Source: Ziziphus jujuba (taxonomy: Eukaryota; Streptophyta; Magnoliopsida; Rosales; Rhamnaceae). Taken from it: a stretch of 64,000 nt of DNA. The DNA lies in NCBI RefSeq assembly GCF_031755915.1, contig NC_083384.1, positions 4,363,501 to 4,427,500 of the forward strand. Direction: 5' to 3'. Below are positions 37,122 to 50,099 of the stretch, in pieces; the first letter of the stretch is position 1, and each line of letters begins with the position of its first letter. The notes below the pieces were generated by a model. That model did not search any database. It saw only the letters and a program-made list of their open reading frames with translations, and was not told the origin of the DNA. The position numbers and the translations under genes were made by a program.

Positions 37122-39760
37122 TTCCGCTCCTCTTGAAAAGGATTTGTCCTCAAATCGAAGTCATCACCTGCAGCAAAAGGAGATAAATCAGCAACATTAA
37201 ATGTGGCACTAACACTATACTCACCCGGTAAATCAAGTTTGTAGGCATTGTCGTTTATCCTCTCCAAAACTAGAAAAGGTCCATCTCCCCTTGGCATTAG
37301 TTTGGATTTCCTTTGTTCAGGAAACCTTTCTTTCCTTAAATGCAGCCACACCCAATCTCCAGGTTCAAACACCATTGATTTTTGGCCTTGATTAGCCACC
37401 TTTGCATATTTCTTGGTCCTCCTCTCAATATTTGCTCGTGTCTTCTCATGAATCTGCTTTACAAATTCAGCTTTTCGTTTTCCATCTAGATTAGCACGCT
37501 CACTTAAAGGTAAAGGTGTTAAATCTAATGGAGTCAAAGGATTAAAACCATAAACAATTTCAAATGGAGTAAATTTAGTTGGTGAATGTAAAGTTCTATT
37601 ATATGCAAATTCAACATATGGCAAACATTCTTAAATTTCTACTAATTAATGCTCTCAACAATGCAGACAAGGTTCTATTTACTACTTCAGTTTGTCCATC
37701 AGTTTGTGGATGACAAGTAGTTGAAAATAAAAGCTTAGTACCTAATTTAGCCCACAAAGTTTTCCAAAAATAGCTTAAGAACTTAGCATCCCTATCCGAA
37801 ATAATAGTTCTTAGCATTCCATGCAATCTCACAATTTCCTTGAAAAATAAATTAGCAATATTGGATGCATCATCAGTTTTGTTACATGCAATAAAATGTG
37901 CCATCTTAGAAAACCTATCTACTACAACAAAAATTGAATCGAATCCTTACCTGTCCTTGACCTAGGCAACCTAAGAATAAAATTCATAGACAAATCTACC
38001 CAAGGATAGGTAGGAATTAGCAAAGGCTTATACAATCCATGCGGCTTCAATGTCGATTTTGTTTTTCGGCACTTTAAACATCTTTCACAAATTCTCTCAA
38101 CATCTCTCCTCATGTTAGGCCAATAAAAATGTTCTTGCAGCAAGGATAAATTTTTTAAAATACCAAAATGACCCATCAAACCACCCCCATGTCCTTCACG
38201 AACCAATAATTCCCTAATACTACAATTAGGCACACAAAGTTTGTTCTCCTTAAACAAATATCCCTCAAATATGTAAAATTTATTAAATCCATGTTTCAAA
38301 CAGGTTCTAAAAATTTCTCCAAAGTCACTATCATGCTCATAAAGTTCTTTCAATTGTTCAAATCCAAGCAATCTGGCATCTAATGTAGAAAAGAGTACAT
38401 ATCTTTGGGATAATGCATCGGCAACCACATTTTCTTTACCTTTTTTGTAGCGGATCACATAGGGAAAGGTTTCAATAAATTCAATCCACTTGGCATGCCT
38501 TCGGTTGAGCTTTCCTTGACCCTTGATATGCTTCAAAGACTCATGATCCGTATGAATCACAAACTCCTTTGGCATAAGATAATGCTGCCACGTCTCCAAA
38601 GCCCTCACCAAAGCATACATCTCCTTGTCATAAGTCGGGTAGTTTAGGGCAGCTCCATTTAATTTTTCACTAAAGTAGGCTATGGGTCTTCCTTCTTGCA
38701 TTAAGACAGCTCCAATACCTACACCCGAACTATCACACTCAATTTCAAAAGTCTTAGAAAAATTTGGCAAAACTAATAAAGGTGCATTACACAATTTTTC
38801 TTTCAACAAATTAAAAGATTTTTCTTATACTTCCCCCCATTTGAAGCCAACATTCTTCTTGACAACTTCATTCATGGCTGCTGCTATGGTACTAAAATCC
38901 TTAACAAATCTTCTATAAAAGCTCGCCAAGCCATGAAAACTCCTCACTTGGGTGATAGAAGTAGGAACCGGCCACTCGTGAATTGCTTTCACCTTAGCTT
39001 GGTCAACTTTGATTCCTGCAGCACTTACTATAAACCCTAGAAACACAAGCTCATCTTTGCAAAATTCACATTTTTTAATGTTAGCAAACAATCTTTCTTT
39101 TCTAAGAACTTGCAAAACTTGCCTAAGTTGATCCACATGATCATTCAAATTTCAGCTATATATTAGAATGTCATCAAAATAAACAACCACAAATTTACCA
39201 ATAAATGGACGCATTACATGATTCATAAGCTTCACGAAAGTACTAGGTGCATTGGATAATCCAAAAGGCATAACTTACCATTCATACAGCCCATATTTAG
39301 TTTTGAATGCAGTTTTCCATTCATCACCTTCTTCCATCCTAATTTGATGATAACCACTCCTAAGATCAATTTTTGTAAACATGCAAGCACCATGCAACTC
39401 ATCAAGCATATCATCTGATCTAGGAATGGGATGCCTATATTTGATAGTAATATTATTTATAGTCCTACAATCAACACACATTCTCCAATAACCATCCTTT
39501 TTAGGTACCAACAAAACAGGAACAGCACATGGACTTAAACTCTCACGAAAGTATCCTTTATCAAGCAAATCACTTACCTGTTTTTGCAGCTCCTTTGTTT
39601 CCTCGGGATTGCTCCTATAAGCTGGTCTATTTGGTATGGCAGCTCCTGGAACAAAGTCAATTTGATGTTCTATCCCTCGAATAGGTGGTAGTCCACTTGA
39701 AATTTCATTTGGGAAGACATCTCCAAATTCCTTCAAAAGAGAAATCATTGAACTTGGCAA
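37079..39760 (-). pseudogene. RT, RNase H and integrase region of element B
   Basis: On the minus strand: the RT start (GDVFPNEISSGLPPIRG) and palm (39760-39275), the YFDDI active site at about 39168-39184, the thumb [10 protein letters not shown] (about 39070), then RNase H with the first acidic residue at IECDSS (about 38740) and TDHES (about 38550). Integrase has the HHCC finger (about 38215-38060, [11 protein letters not shown]...[11 protein letters not shown]), the core ([34 protein letters not shown], about 37930-37650) and a C-terminal module ([15 protein letters not shown] near 37340). Stops at about 39274, 39150, 38825 and 37610, and an indel near 37630, break it. The frame ends in the 3' LTR. 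Confidence 0.9.
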
Positions 39761-41895
39761 TTCAAGTTCTTCAAAGTTAGTTTGATCATTAAAATAATTT
39801 TCTTCAAAGGTTTCTTACATGTAATAACCTTATTAATATCCCCTAAACTTAAATAAAAATTGCTACTTAACCTTTCTTTTCTTTCTTTTTCTCTTTTTCC
39901 CTTGGATTGGCTCAAACCTTCGGATTTTCCTTCCTTCTCCAAGCTCTCGGGTTTGCCACTTTCTTTCCCCTCTCTTTCGATTTTTCCTTGATCTTTCCAC
40001 TCAATATGAGCCTTAGAAACCTTTCCTTGATCAGCAACCTCAATCTTACCTTCTTGAAAGGATGGTGAAGCCGTTGGTGCCATACTTGCTTTTTCCTCGA
40101 GCTTTTCGGCTTCTCTCCTTTGTTGCATTTGTAATTGGTCTTTGTAAACCTCTTTAGGAGATAATGGTTCCAGCTTGACCTTCTTCCCTTTAAACCTGAA
40201 AACAATACTATTTTCTCGACCAAAATGAGTAGCATCTTTATCAAATTGCCATGGTCTACCTAATAGTATATGTCCAGTAATCATGGGAACAATATCACAC
40301 AAGACTACATCCTCATATCTACCTATACTAAATTTTGCTTTGGCTTGCTTATTTACCCTCATCTCACCACTATCATTTAACCATTGTAACCTCTAAGGCT
40401 CTGGATGTTTAATTGTTTTCAAGCCTAATTTATCAACTACAAGATTACTTATCACATTAGTACAACTCCCACTATCTATAATCATGCTACAAATTCTACC
40501 TTGTATTTCGCAGCGAGTGTGGAAGATGTTTTCTCTTTGTATCTGCTCTTCATCTTTGTAGACAGCAAGTACTCTCCTTGAAACCACGCTCAACTCGGCA
40601 TTAGATGTATCTACAGGTTCGGCTTCATCTTCATTGCAATCCTCCTCTTGCTCGGTTTCAGCCCCACTAGCCTCACTCTCAGATTCCACTTCTCCATTAC
40701 CCTTAATTACCATTATTCTCCTATTCGGGCATTGGCTAGCTATATGTCCTCTTCCTTGGCACTTGAAACAAATAAGTTCTCTTGACTTTTAAGGTTTAAG
40801 TTCAGATTTTACCTCACCTTTAATGGCTTGGACAGATTCGGCTTTAAGTTCCCTTCTTGGCCGGTTAGTAGCTTCTTCACCAAGCTTTGGCTTTAGCTTG
40901 CTTTCATAAGTAGAATTGTTTTTCCAGCCACTTGAACTTGTCCTTCCACTGCTGGAAACTCCTCCAAACCGTGTGCTAACACCCCTCCTCTTGAATTGGT
41001 TCTCAAGCTTAATTGCTACATGCAACATCTCCTCCAATTCCAAGTATTATTGTAATTCAAGTTGGTTGGCAATGTCACGGTTCAAACCACCAAGAAATCT
41101 CGCCATTGTTGCCTCCCTATCCTCATTCATATTCAGCCTCATCATTAACATCTCCATCTCTTTGTAATAATCCTCCACGGACCTGCTTCCTTCAGACAAA
41201 GATTGAAGCCTTTGATGCAGCAACCTATGGTAATGGGAAGGCATAAACCGCTTTCTCGTGGTTCCTTTCATTTGTCGCCATGTTGTAATCAAGTCATCAC
41301 CAACTCTCCTTCGGGCGCTTTGCTCATTTGTCCACCATTGGAGTGTATAATGGCCAAACTCCATTGCTGCCAACTTCACCTTCTTACCTTCTGAATAATT
41401 GTGGCAGTAAAAAATCATCTCCATTTTTTCTTCCCACTCTAAATAAGCTTCGGGATCACTTTTACCCATAAAAGGTGGGATGTTAACCTTGATATTTCCC
41501 AAATCATCATTTGTATCTTCCCTCCTATATCTTCCATGGCCAACTCTATCTTGGACAGCAAGAGTTTCCTCCATACCTTCCTCAAAGTCTCCACCAAATG
41601 GCTCCTCATCAAATTCCCCTCTCGGTCTCTCACGACCTCCTCGTCCTCGGCCTCGCCCTCCATGGAATTCTTGCCAATTTCTTGTATTCGGAATTCCTTG
41701 TGAGGCTTCTAGCCTTCCCATTCTTTGATTCATATGCTCCAATTAAGCACTAACCCATTGTATTGACTCCAAAACAGCTCTCATGTCCACTTGATCTCCA
41801 CTCCCGGTAGATCGGGCATCGCCATGGAATGCTACGGACTCCTCCTCATTGATCCTCAAGGGTGGCTCTCCTCTCCTCAATCTTGATTCTGTCAT
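39745..41895 (-). pseudogene. Gag, zinc knuckle, protease and linker of element B
   Basis: It starts at 41895 with MTESRLRRGEPPLRINEEE. A Gly/Arg-rich stretch lies near 41640-41690, and the retrotransposon gag domain at about 41360-41060 (LQWWTNEQ, TTWRQMKG, SVEDYYKEME). A CCHC knuckle CFKCQGRGHIASQC lies at about 40775-40735, an acidic linker follows, and the retropepsin motif IIDSGSCTN is at about 40475. A charged Lys/Glu linker (40230-39830) leads to RT. In-frame stops occur at about 41745, 41047, 40789 and 40393. It is non-functional. Confidence 0.9.
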
Positions 41896-43054
41896 GTTAG
41901 TATAATAATGCAATAGAAATAAAATAGGACCTTACAATTTCACTCCCTTACGTGTTTCACTTAAATGAGGACTCGATACTCGTGTTTGCAAACTTGTTTC
42001 GGCTTTTTTCCCTCTTTTAAGCTCAACACTCTTGCCTTTTTCCATTCAATGAATTATCTCAAAGTTCTAATTAAAACACTCACAAAACAGCAATTAGATC
42101 ACTAGTATGTTTTAATTATACTTATCAACAAACAGCAAGCAAAAGGTAGTTAATACCGAAAGAATCCAACAAATCCTAATTTTTCAGCTTTCTAGACAAG
42201 AAAACACATAAAATATGGGAAAACGTTGGAATTTTTCAAAACTGCACCAGATGGTAGTAGATTATGAGTTCAAGAATAAAATTCCAGTAAAAGAAATTCA
42301 AATACGAACAAGAATCAAATTGAACAAAAATATAGAATAGTTGTTGGTTGTTGTTCTTTGTAATTCAAGTTTTTGTATCAAATCCCTTAACTAATTTTAA
42401 TCCAAATAATTTAGCACTCACACTCAAATATCCAGCAGCAAAAATAACTCTCCAGAAACTCCAAATATGGAATAAATAATCAACAAACCAGCAGCTCCAA
42501 CAAATTTCCAGCAAACAAATCAAACTCCAACAAACCGAAATATTTTTCTTTTTTTTCTTTTTTGTTTTTATTCGGCTTTACCTCTTCTTTTTTTTTTTTT
42601 AACTCACAGAACATAAACAACTGTAGTAGCAAGAATAAGTACCAAAATTGCAATTCCAACTCCAAAACAAACACCAAATCCGTGACCTCCAAATAATCAC
42701 AAATGTGCAGTTTTTTTTTTTTTTTAAATGTTGCCGTAAACTCTTTTTTTTTTTCTTTTTTTTTTAATATATGAATGCAAATATTTAAGACTAAAACAGC
42801 AAAGAAAAATCAATAAAAACCAAATTAAAAGAACAATGATGAAAGACAACCAACAACCTAGGAAACAAAAAGTACAGTAAAACTAGGAAATCCTAATTCA
42901 ACTAGGAATTAATTTTTTTTTTTTTTTAAAGATGCAGAACGTGTATGGGATGGATGCAACCTTAACCTAATGCTAAAATTGCAGAATATCACAAAAACAA
43001 ATAAAGAAAATAAAGATAGATCAAACCTGAACAAAACTTAGCTCTTATACCAAA
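41896..43054 (-). other. Untranslated leader of element B
   Basis: About 1.16 kb between primer site and gag, rich in homopolymer T and A runs and closely matching the leaders of A and D. The primer site at 43041-43052 reads TGGTATAAGAGC on the minus strand, one base off the TGGTATCAGAGC of A and D. No gene; the reading frame at 42480-42692 is low complexity. Confidence 0.82.
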
Positions 43055-44172
43055 TGATACGAACCTAGGACGACCTGCTCCTAAACCTGTATTATATTAG
43101 CCCGGATCTTTAATTAAGTTCAAGTTCTAATGGAATGAACCTCAACCCCTAACCAACTTGTGATTAAAAACCTTGGTATAATATAAACGCCATAATAGGG
43201 GATGGAAAACCTATTGATAAGTCAAGCTAAAACAACCAATTCTCTAATGGTGTTTTAGGTGTTCTCAAAGAACAAAGAGATAATTAATCTCATAAGTATT
43301 TTCTTTATCAAATCAAAGTTGTATTCTTATTGAAAAATAATCCTTTAAATAGGCTACAAAGCCATGAAATAAAACCCTAGAACGTAAAGAAAACCGGCCA
43401 CCACACATAAAGAAATCTAGTTGGCCGAAACTATACTTCCTTTCCTAATCTAAGTTTGATTAATTAATTCCTTTATATTAAATTAGGAATTAATTAATTT
43501 ACAATAAAATAAAAACCTTCCTAAAGTAATTTGTCCAGAAAATAAATAAATAAAAACCCAAAAAGAAATAAAGTCAATCGCAAATTAGGTAACGAGTTGA
43601 CTTTGACATCTAGGCTGAATTATGTCTTCAACCGAGCTAACGTATGTCTGTTCGAGCTAACTTGTGTCTGGCCGAGATAACTGATGTCTGTAACTGATGT
43701 CTGTCCGAGTTAACTTGTGTCGGGCCGAGCTAACTGATGTCTGTCCGAGCTAAGTTGTGTCTAGCCGAGCTAACAGATGTCTGTCCGAGCTAAGTTGCAT
43801 CCGATGTCCGAAGTTCGAGATCAGATGTCTGAGGCAAGGCTCCGAGTCAGAGATCAGATGTCCGAGGCAAGATTCCAATGTCTGAGACAAGGGTGTCCGA
43901 TATAAAATGTCCGAGACAAGGGTGTCCGATATAAAATGTCCGATATATGAGTATCCGATGTATTAGCCTCCACCATTTGGATACTTAAAACAGGTCTTTT
44001 ATCTTCAGGTATGGACAAGCCCTTTTGAGAATGAATTACTCTCTCGATAAAGGCAGCAAGGTTATCCTTAAACCTCTTAGCTTGAGCCCTAGTGATTGGT
44101 CCAGTCTTCATCTGTATCGGATCAGTACCCCAGCGAGTTGTCGGTGGTGCAAGCTCGGGCGGGTTTGCATCA
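43055..44172 (-). repeat. 5' LTR of element B
   Basis: 1118 bp from GCATCA (44172) to TGATACGAACC (43055). It is longer than the 3' copy mainly because of extra tandem repeat units at about 43660-43760 and 43885-43945. Confidence 0.9.
43610..43955 (-). repeat. LTR minisatellite, element B 5' LTR
   Basis: The same 20-21-base unit family as at 36655-36910 but with more copies, for example 'AACTGATGTCTGT' twice near 43679-43697 and a doubled 'GACAAGGGTGTCCGATATAAAATGTCC' unit at 43888-43942, present once in the other LTR. These differences must have arisen after insertion. Confidence 0.8.
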
Positions 44173-44678
44173 CCCCCCCCCTTTAATCAACCCCCTTTTT
44201 TATAAATATCCTTTTGTAAACCCTTATCTTCTATTTTTATTTATCATTTTCCCCCATGACTACAATCAATCTAATTGACAAATTCGTTAGACATAATCAT
44301 TGCATAGAAATATCAGGATTGAGTTGATCGAAGTTCATGTAATTTATTATTTATTAATTTTTTTTGGTCAATCGATGAATTGGATGAACAAAACAATATC
44401 AATAGAAAGGGAGTATTCATTGGAGGGTGGTATAAATCAAGCAAACAGGAATTTGAGGAAAGAGATAGATCTCTTTCCTTTTTTTTTTTTTTTTTTTTTT
44501 TACAATTCCTTAACTTAATATCGTAATATTCTTTTTACTATTACTCTAGATCGTAAATACTTTATTCTTATTTCGATCCTATTTGTATATTTTTCTTCCT
44601 TAAGTCTAAGTGGATTACTTTGAGACACGTAGACATGCCGTCACGCTAAGCTAAAAAAAAGACTATGTCGAAAACTAA
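44173..44678. other. atpH-atpI spacer, right part
   Basis: Continuation of the plastid spacer interrupted by element B, starting in a C run (44172-44180). It has a T run at 44478-44501. No gene seen. Confidence 0.65.
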
Positions 44679-45110
44679 TCAATGATGACCTTCCATGGAT
44701 TCGCCTATATAAGCTGCAACTAAGATTGCAAAAATAAGAGCTTGAATGCCACTTGTAAAAAATCCAAGGAACATGATAGGTATAGGAACCACTAAAGGTA
44801 CTAAAGAAACAAGAACGTCAACTACTAATTTATCGATTAATATATTTTCGAAAAGTCAAAAACTAAGCGATAAGGATTTTGTGAAATCTTCTAAGATGTT
44901 AATGGGAAAAAGGATTGGGGTTGGTTGAATGTATTTAGCAAAATAACCTAATCCCTTTTTTGAAAGGTACACATAGAAATATGCTACTAACGTGAGTGAA
45001 GCTAAAGCAACAATAGTATTTATATTATTTGTGCGTGCAGTTAACTCCCCATGAGGTAACTGTATGATTTTCCAGGGTAAAAAAGCCCCTAACCAATTTG
45101 AATTGAATTG
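44679..45110 (-). pseudogene. atpI: atpI (ATP synthase CF0 a subunit), 5'-truncated, plastid-derived
   Basis: The C-terminal 140 or so residues of 247 are present on the minus strand: [19 protein letters not shown] (about 45105-45050), [29 protein letters not shown], and the end [19 protein letters not shown] (stop at 44679). The middle has a deletion and frame change near 44850 (the FRLFGNILAD part is missing or garbled, along with the essential Arg). It joins rps2 directly at about 45110, with the start of atpI and the end of rps2 lost. Confidence 0.9.
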
Positions 45111-45735
45111 AAGCTATAGCATCATCATTTGTCATAATCGAAATATCTACTAGATCTGGGTCACAATTTGTATTGTTGGAATGCCCAAATTCATACATTC
45201 GCGAAGAGCTGTAGATTTTTCTTGCTGATCAACAATTATTACAATATCAGGCAATCCAGTCATATAAGTAATCCCGTCGAGATATGTTTGCAAGTGAGAT
45301 AATTGTCTCTTCAACACAGCCGCATCCCTTTTCGGTAGATGATTGAGTCTCCCCATCTTTTTTTTCTGTTCTCAAGTCCCTGAACTTGTGAAGTCTTGTT
45401 TCGATAGTATACCAAGTCGTTAACATACCATCAAGCCATTTTTTTATTAACTTAGTTACACTGAGCGTTTATTATAGCCCGTGCTACTGAATCTACCGCT
45501 TTATTTTTGGTACCTACAGTTAAGAATTCTTTTCCCCTAGTTGCAGCATCAAAAACTAAATCACAAGCTTCTGTCAAAAACCGAGTAGTTCTGGTAAGAT
45601 TTATAATATGAATACCTTTACGCCTGCCGAAATATAAGGTGCCATTCGAGGATTTCATTTCCTAGTACCATGACCAAAATGAACTTCTACTCCCATCATC
45701 TCTTCCAAATTGATGTTCCAATATGTTCTTGGCAT
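45111..45735 (-). pseudogene. rps2: rps2 (plastid ribosomal protein uS2), 3'-truncated, plastid-derived
   Basis: It starts at 45735 with [14 protein letters not shown], close to the usual [49 protein letters not shown], cited only by its ends, lies at 45452-45650, and [21 protein letters not shown] and [14 protein letters not shown] at 45150-45356. The frame is broken near 45660, 45440 and 45370. It ends at NDDAIA (about 45112), missing the last 20 or so codons. Confidence 0.9.
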
Positions 45736-45957
45736 TTCTCCCCACACTTCGTCTATTTTTTTTTTTCCATTGAAAAAAAAAAAAGAAGAAGCTAAAATAG
45801 AAATAAATAATTGTTCCCACGGAAACTTCTTTTCTACCGAAGATTGGCCATTGATGCACGATCCAGACCACTCATTTCTTTCTATTCATTATTATCTTTA
45901 TTTCTATTACCAAATTAAACGACCACAACACAAATAGAGAAAAGGATGAATTTTCTT

Positions 45958-48900
45958 TTAGGAATCATTAAATCCTACAAACGATTGGTCTGATATATCA
46001 TGTAAATTCTTTGAAATGCAAAAATCAAATAATTCTCTGTGGTCCAACAAAATGTCTTTCATTTCCCACTCGAATAAATTCTTCCTTTTCATTTCCAAAG
46101 GAATGTGGTGATATTGCCTTGAACAGTGCACTAATCTTTTGAATTCGATCCCAACGGGTATCATCCCCCATAGAACAATGTTCTCTTTCAGAACATTCAA
46201 CCAATTGATATGACCATGTAGAGCAGCTTTGCTAAAACGCAAGTAGTTTCTTGAAAACTCGCTTTGGATATGAAACTTCGAGTATTTAAAGATGCTTTCA
46301 TGATTCCCAATAATATGGCTCTGTAACAAATCACTTCTTCCAAAGCATGCCCCGTTCGTTCCACTCGCAACAATCCAATTAGTTCTCCTGGTGAAAAAAT
46401 ATTAAACATTCCATATTCTGAAATCATCACTTTTAATGTTATTTGACAATAATTTCTATATGTCTATTATGGATTTGCACCCCCAGTATCGATAAACCTT
46501 TTGGATCTTATTAACTAAAGAGATATGACTTTGCACTATAGTTAGCTCAGCACCAATCAAGAATCCCCAAGGAATTCTAAGAACTCTTGTTATATGTTCG
46601 TTCTAGCTCTCAACCCTATTTTCTATGTTCATCAATATTGAATCAATCGAACACACTTCTAACACTTGTTCCACTTTTGGAAGACGCTGTGTTATATCAC
46701 CAGATCTCGATTTTTCATATATAAATGTAACTAATGTAACTAATGTATCTCCTTTCGAAAGCATTTCTCCATAATGGCCATGAACAGTTGCTCCTAGAGT
46801 GGCCCAACAAGGCTTTGCCGATCTTATTACGATAAAGTCAATTTGAACATTTATAACTTGGCCCGATTTTAGGTAGGGCCCTTTTTTAGCTATACATACA
46901 TTTTCACAAACAAATTTCCCCAGGCTAAATTATTGTAGTTGTTTCTACACAATAATTACGATCATAATTATGATGGAGAAAATGCCAATTTAAGTTGAAT
47001 GGATTCAAAAGGATGTCATTGCATGGAGCAGAATTATAAATTCTCCCGTTTTCATCCATTAAATAATATTTTAGTACTTGAAAAGTATGTTTTAAATTGT
47101 CAAGTTCTAAATGTTTAGTTACAAAGATCTGATCATGAGTTTTTAAAAGGTAATTATCAATTTAAGAGGCTGTTCCTAAAGGGCCTAATGAATTACTAAT
47201 TGGAGGATCTCTTTTAATTGATTCTTTTATTACATTGTAATATTTTACATCACGGAATGGACCCATTTGAAAACAATTAAATGATGACAAAATTATCAAA
47301 GATTGAGATTCCTTACTTCTATTGAACCACATACAAATAGTTCATTGATTTTGGCAATGGATTGTTTAATCCTTTCCTTGGAATAAATAGAACAAAATGG
47401 ATTGGTACGATTTGACCTATTATCAGAGATCAATCCTGAACCTAACAGATCATTCCTTTTTCTGATATACGAAATATGGGATTTCACTAAGTTGATTCTT
47501 AGGAAATCTCAAATCAAACCATTTGTCCTTACTTCAACAAAGGAAGCGTGGGCCTCTTCAATAAAAGAAGTTTTTTTTTTGTCTGGGTCCCAATTCAACA
47601 CTAAACAACTCTGAACTAATTGGATGCTTATGCCAGAAATGCCCCGAATTGGTTTATCATTTCCATAAAGAATATAATTTACAACTCTAAGTTCTAGATT
47701 ATCACTTTCCTGCAATGGGTCCAGAGGGAAAAGTGTTTCTAAATTTATACCGTCCGCTATTTTATGTATGATTACGGGCCGAACCAAAACAAAATATTTT
47801 TCGATTTTTTTGATTCCTTACATTTTTTTTAACTGTTCCCGGTGGTATCAAGATGTTGCTGTGTCGAAATATCTTATCCATCTCTATAGTAAAATGGATA
47901 TCTCCAAAAAAGATTTTAAGTTCAATCTTTTTTTTTTTATCCACTCGTGCTAATCCGCCTGCTTGACTTCTTATATTTAAAGTGATTCGTGTATCTACTC
48001 CAATGATACTATTGTTCCTACCATTATGGAAGAAGATTCAGGTTAAATATGCACTTCCTCGGGAATGAAAAAAAAATCAATCTACTTTCATTTGGTATTT
48101 TGGCTTAAATTCTTTGACTCCTTGATACTCAAGAAAACCCTCTTAAATTCTACAAAAATACCATTTATCAATATTTCAATCGAAATAGTGGGATGAGGCA
48201 TTAATTCTTTCTCTCATTTTTAAATCTACTAGAATGGAATAATGAATCTATTTCATCATCTCTTTTCCAATAAAAATAAATCAGAATTCTCCTGTAGAAT
48301 AGAAGGAAATATGAAATTACAATGACCTTTATATATGATTCGATTAATTTCTGAATAATCGGAAACGATACTTTCTTTTTTACCAGAAAGACACAAACTA
48401 AAGAATTTTTGTTTTACTTGATCATTATTTATTTAATTTCCTAAAAGGGTAGAAAATATTTTTCCTTCGATAGAAATAAAATGAACATTCATATGATCTT
48501 GATCTTTGTGGAGTGAAAAAGGGATGACACTGGATCGGCACAAACCTCCTGACAATATCCATAAATGACTTGTTTTCGGTAAGAGATGGACATTACTCTA
48601 CGTAAATTTTGGTGCATGGTCTACATCGATACTCTAGTGCATTTCTCCTTCTGAGTCAGAATAAATATGTTTTCGAACATTTTCTTTAAAATTTAAAGTG
48701 TATGTTCCCAGGCAAATTTTAGCATTAACTTGTTTGGATTCTACACATTGATCATTTTGAACTAAAATAAAACTTTTGGGTTACATACACGTCTACATAA
48801 CATAGAAAAGCGGGATGCCCATGACATGTACATGTAGGATGAACCAAATCCTCATTGAATTTTATTTTTCCATTAGAAAGGGCTCGTACATGTTATGCAG

Positions 48901-49955
48901 TACCCCCTGTGAATACCTCATCGGTATGAAAAGTTCTTAATGTTAGTTAAATGCCTAGTTCCCTAATAGACTGACCTACAATAATACCTACAGCTTCCCC
49001 TAATTCGACTAGGTCACCATAAGTAGGGCTCCGTGCATAACATAATTGGTAGATCCAAGACGTGCTTTTACAAGCAAAGGGAGTTTGGATAGATATTGGT
49101 TATATTTGAAAGGTTATGAATCGATTGAAAAGTCCAATCCTAATATCTTGATTTTGGATGGCATTACATCGAGGGCCTATATATATATATCGTCTACTAA
49201 TACATGACCAATCAATGTTTGGATAAAAATTCTTTCCGGCATCATCCCATTACGAGAACTTACAAAAATACCTTGGGCGGTGCAACAATCTGTTCTACGT
49301 ATAACAATGTATTGAACAACTTCAACAAGTCTGCATGTAAGATATTCAGCATTCGATGTTTGTATAGCAATATCCATAACTCCGTTGCGAACTTCGTAAC
49401 AAGAAATGATATGTTCTGTTAAAGACAGCCCTCCACATAAATTGATTTGGATAGGTAAATAAATCATTTGTCCGTGTGGATGCGACATTAACCCTCTCAT
49501 GCCTACTAATTGGTGCACTTGAGATACATTTCCTCTAGCTCCTGAAAAGGGCATTATATGGATTGGATTAAAAGGGTCCTTCATCCTAAAATTAGGATGC
49601 ATTTCTTGTTGCAAATAGTCACTTGGAGCATACCATATCTCAATAGATTGTCGTAATTTTTCTACCATGTGTACATTCCCATAATGATGGTGTTTTTCCT
49701 AAATCAAACCTTGTTGTTCAGCATCTTGGACTAGCCATCCCTTAGAAGGTATTGTTAAAGATCATGAATTCCTAACGAAATGGATGTAGCAGTGGCTTCT
49801 CGAAATCCCAGAGTCTTTACTTGATCTAGGATGTGTGATGTATATGCCATTCCAAAGTGGTCTATTAATCTACTAATAACCCATTTAATGGCAGTTCCAT
49901 CTATCACTTCATTGTGAAAGGACAGATTAGCCCGTTCTGCCATAAGTACCTCCAT
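45958..49955 (-). pseudogene. rpoC2: rpoC2 (plastid RNA polymerase beta'' subunit), plastid-derived, near full length
   Basis: rpoC2 encodes the beta'' subunit of the plastid-encoded RNA polymerase. It starts at 49955 ([15 protein letters not shown]) and ends VGFNDS (stop at 45958), about 4.0 kb against 4.1-4.2 kb normally. [41 protein letters not shown] (as PFSGARGN here) and [16 protein letters not shown] mark the N-terminal part. The long beta'' insertion is visible through 47300-48900. [26 protein letters not shown] and EASFQETT lie near the 3' end. Numerous stops and indels split it into at least ten frames. Confidence 0.93.
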
Positions 49956-50099
49956 ATTCCGCTGAGTAGGGCTCACCAATGGGTTTGAGTCAATGATAGG
50001 AAAACTTCCTTTTCTTGATCTTAATTCATGTAGAAATTCAGGAACTATGGTCCTACTCGAACCAGAGAGACCTGAATTCACACTTGTGTCATAGAATTA

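Larger units (their letters stand above)
36087..44172 (-). mobile_element. Gypsy CRM-like element B, complete but decayed
   Basis: An 8086-bp element on the minus strand: 5' LTR 44172-43055, primer site, leader 43036-41896, gag-pol 41895-37122, 3' LTR 37121-36087. It splits the plastid atpH-atpI spacer. Both flanks are runs of C, so the expected 5-bp target duplication is CCCCC, consistent but not distinctive. Its RT region has the features of the CRM chromovirus clade (SNPEETKELQ, KGYFRESLSPCAVPVLLVPKKDG, WRMCVDCRTINNITI-KYRHPIPR). It is the only gypsy copy in the window with RT, RNase H and integrase. Stops occur in every domain. Confidence 0.92.

Noticed and set aside
40916..41753. Plus-strand frames opposite the gag of element B
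   Set aside because: Antisense shadows of the gag and zinc-knuckle region.
43610..43955. Short regular repeats as a CRISPR array
   Set aside because: Units are contiguous without unique spacers, lie in an LTR of a plant retroelement, and have no cas genes.
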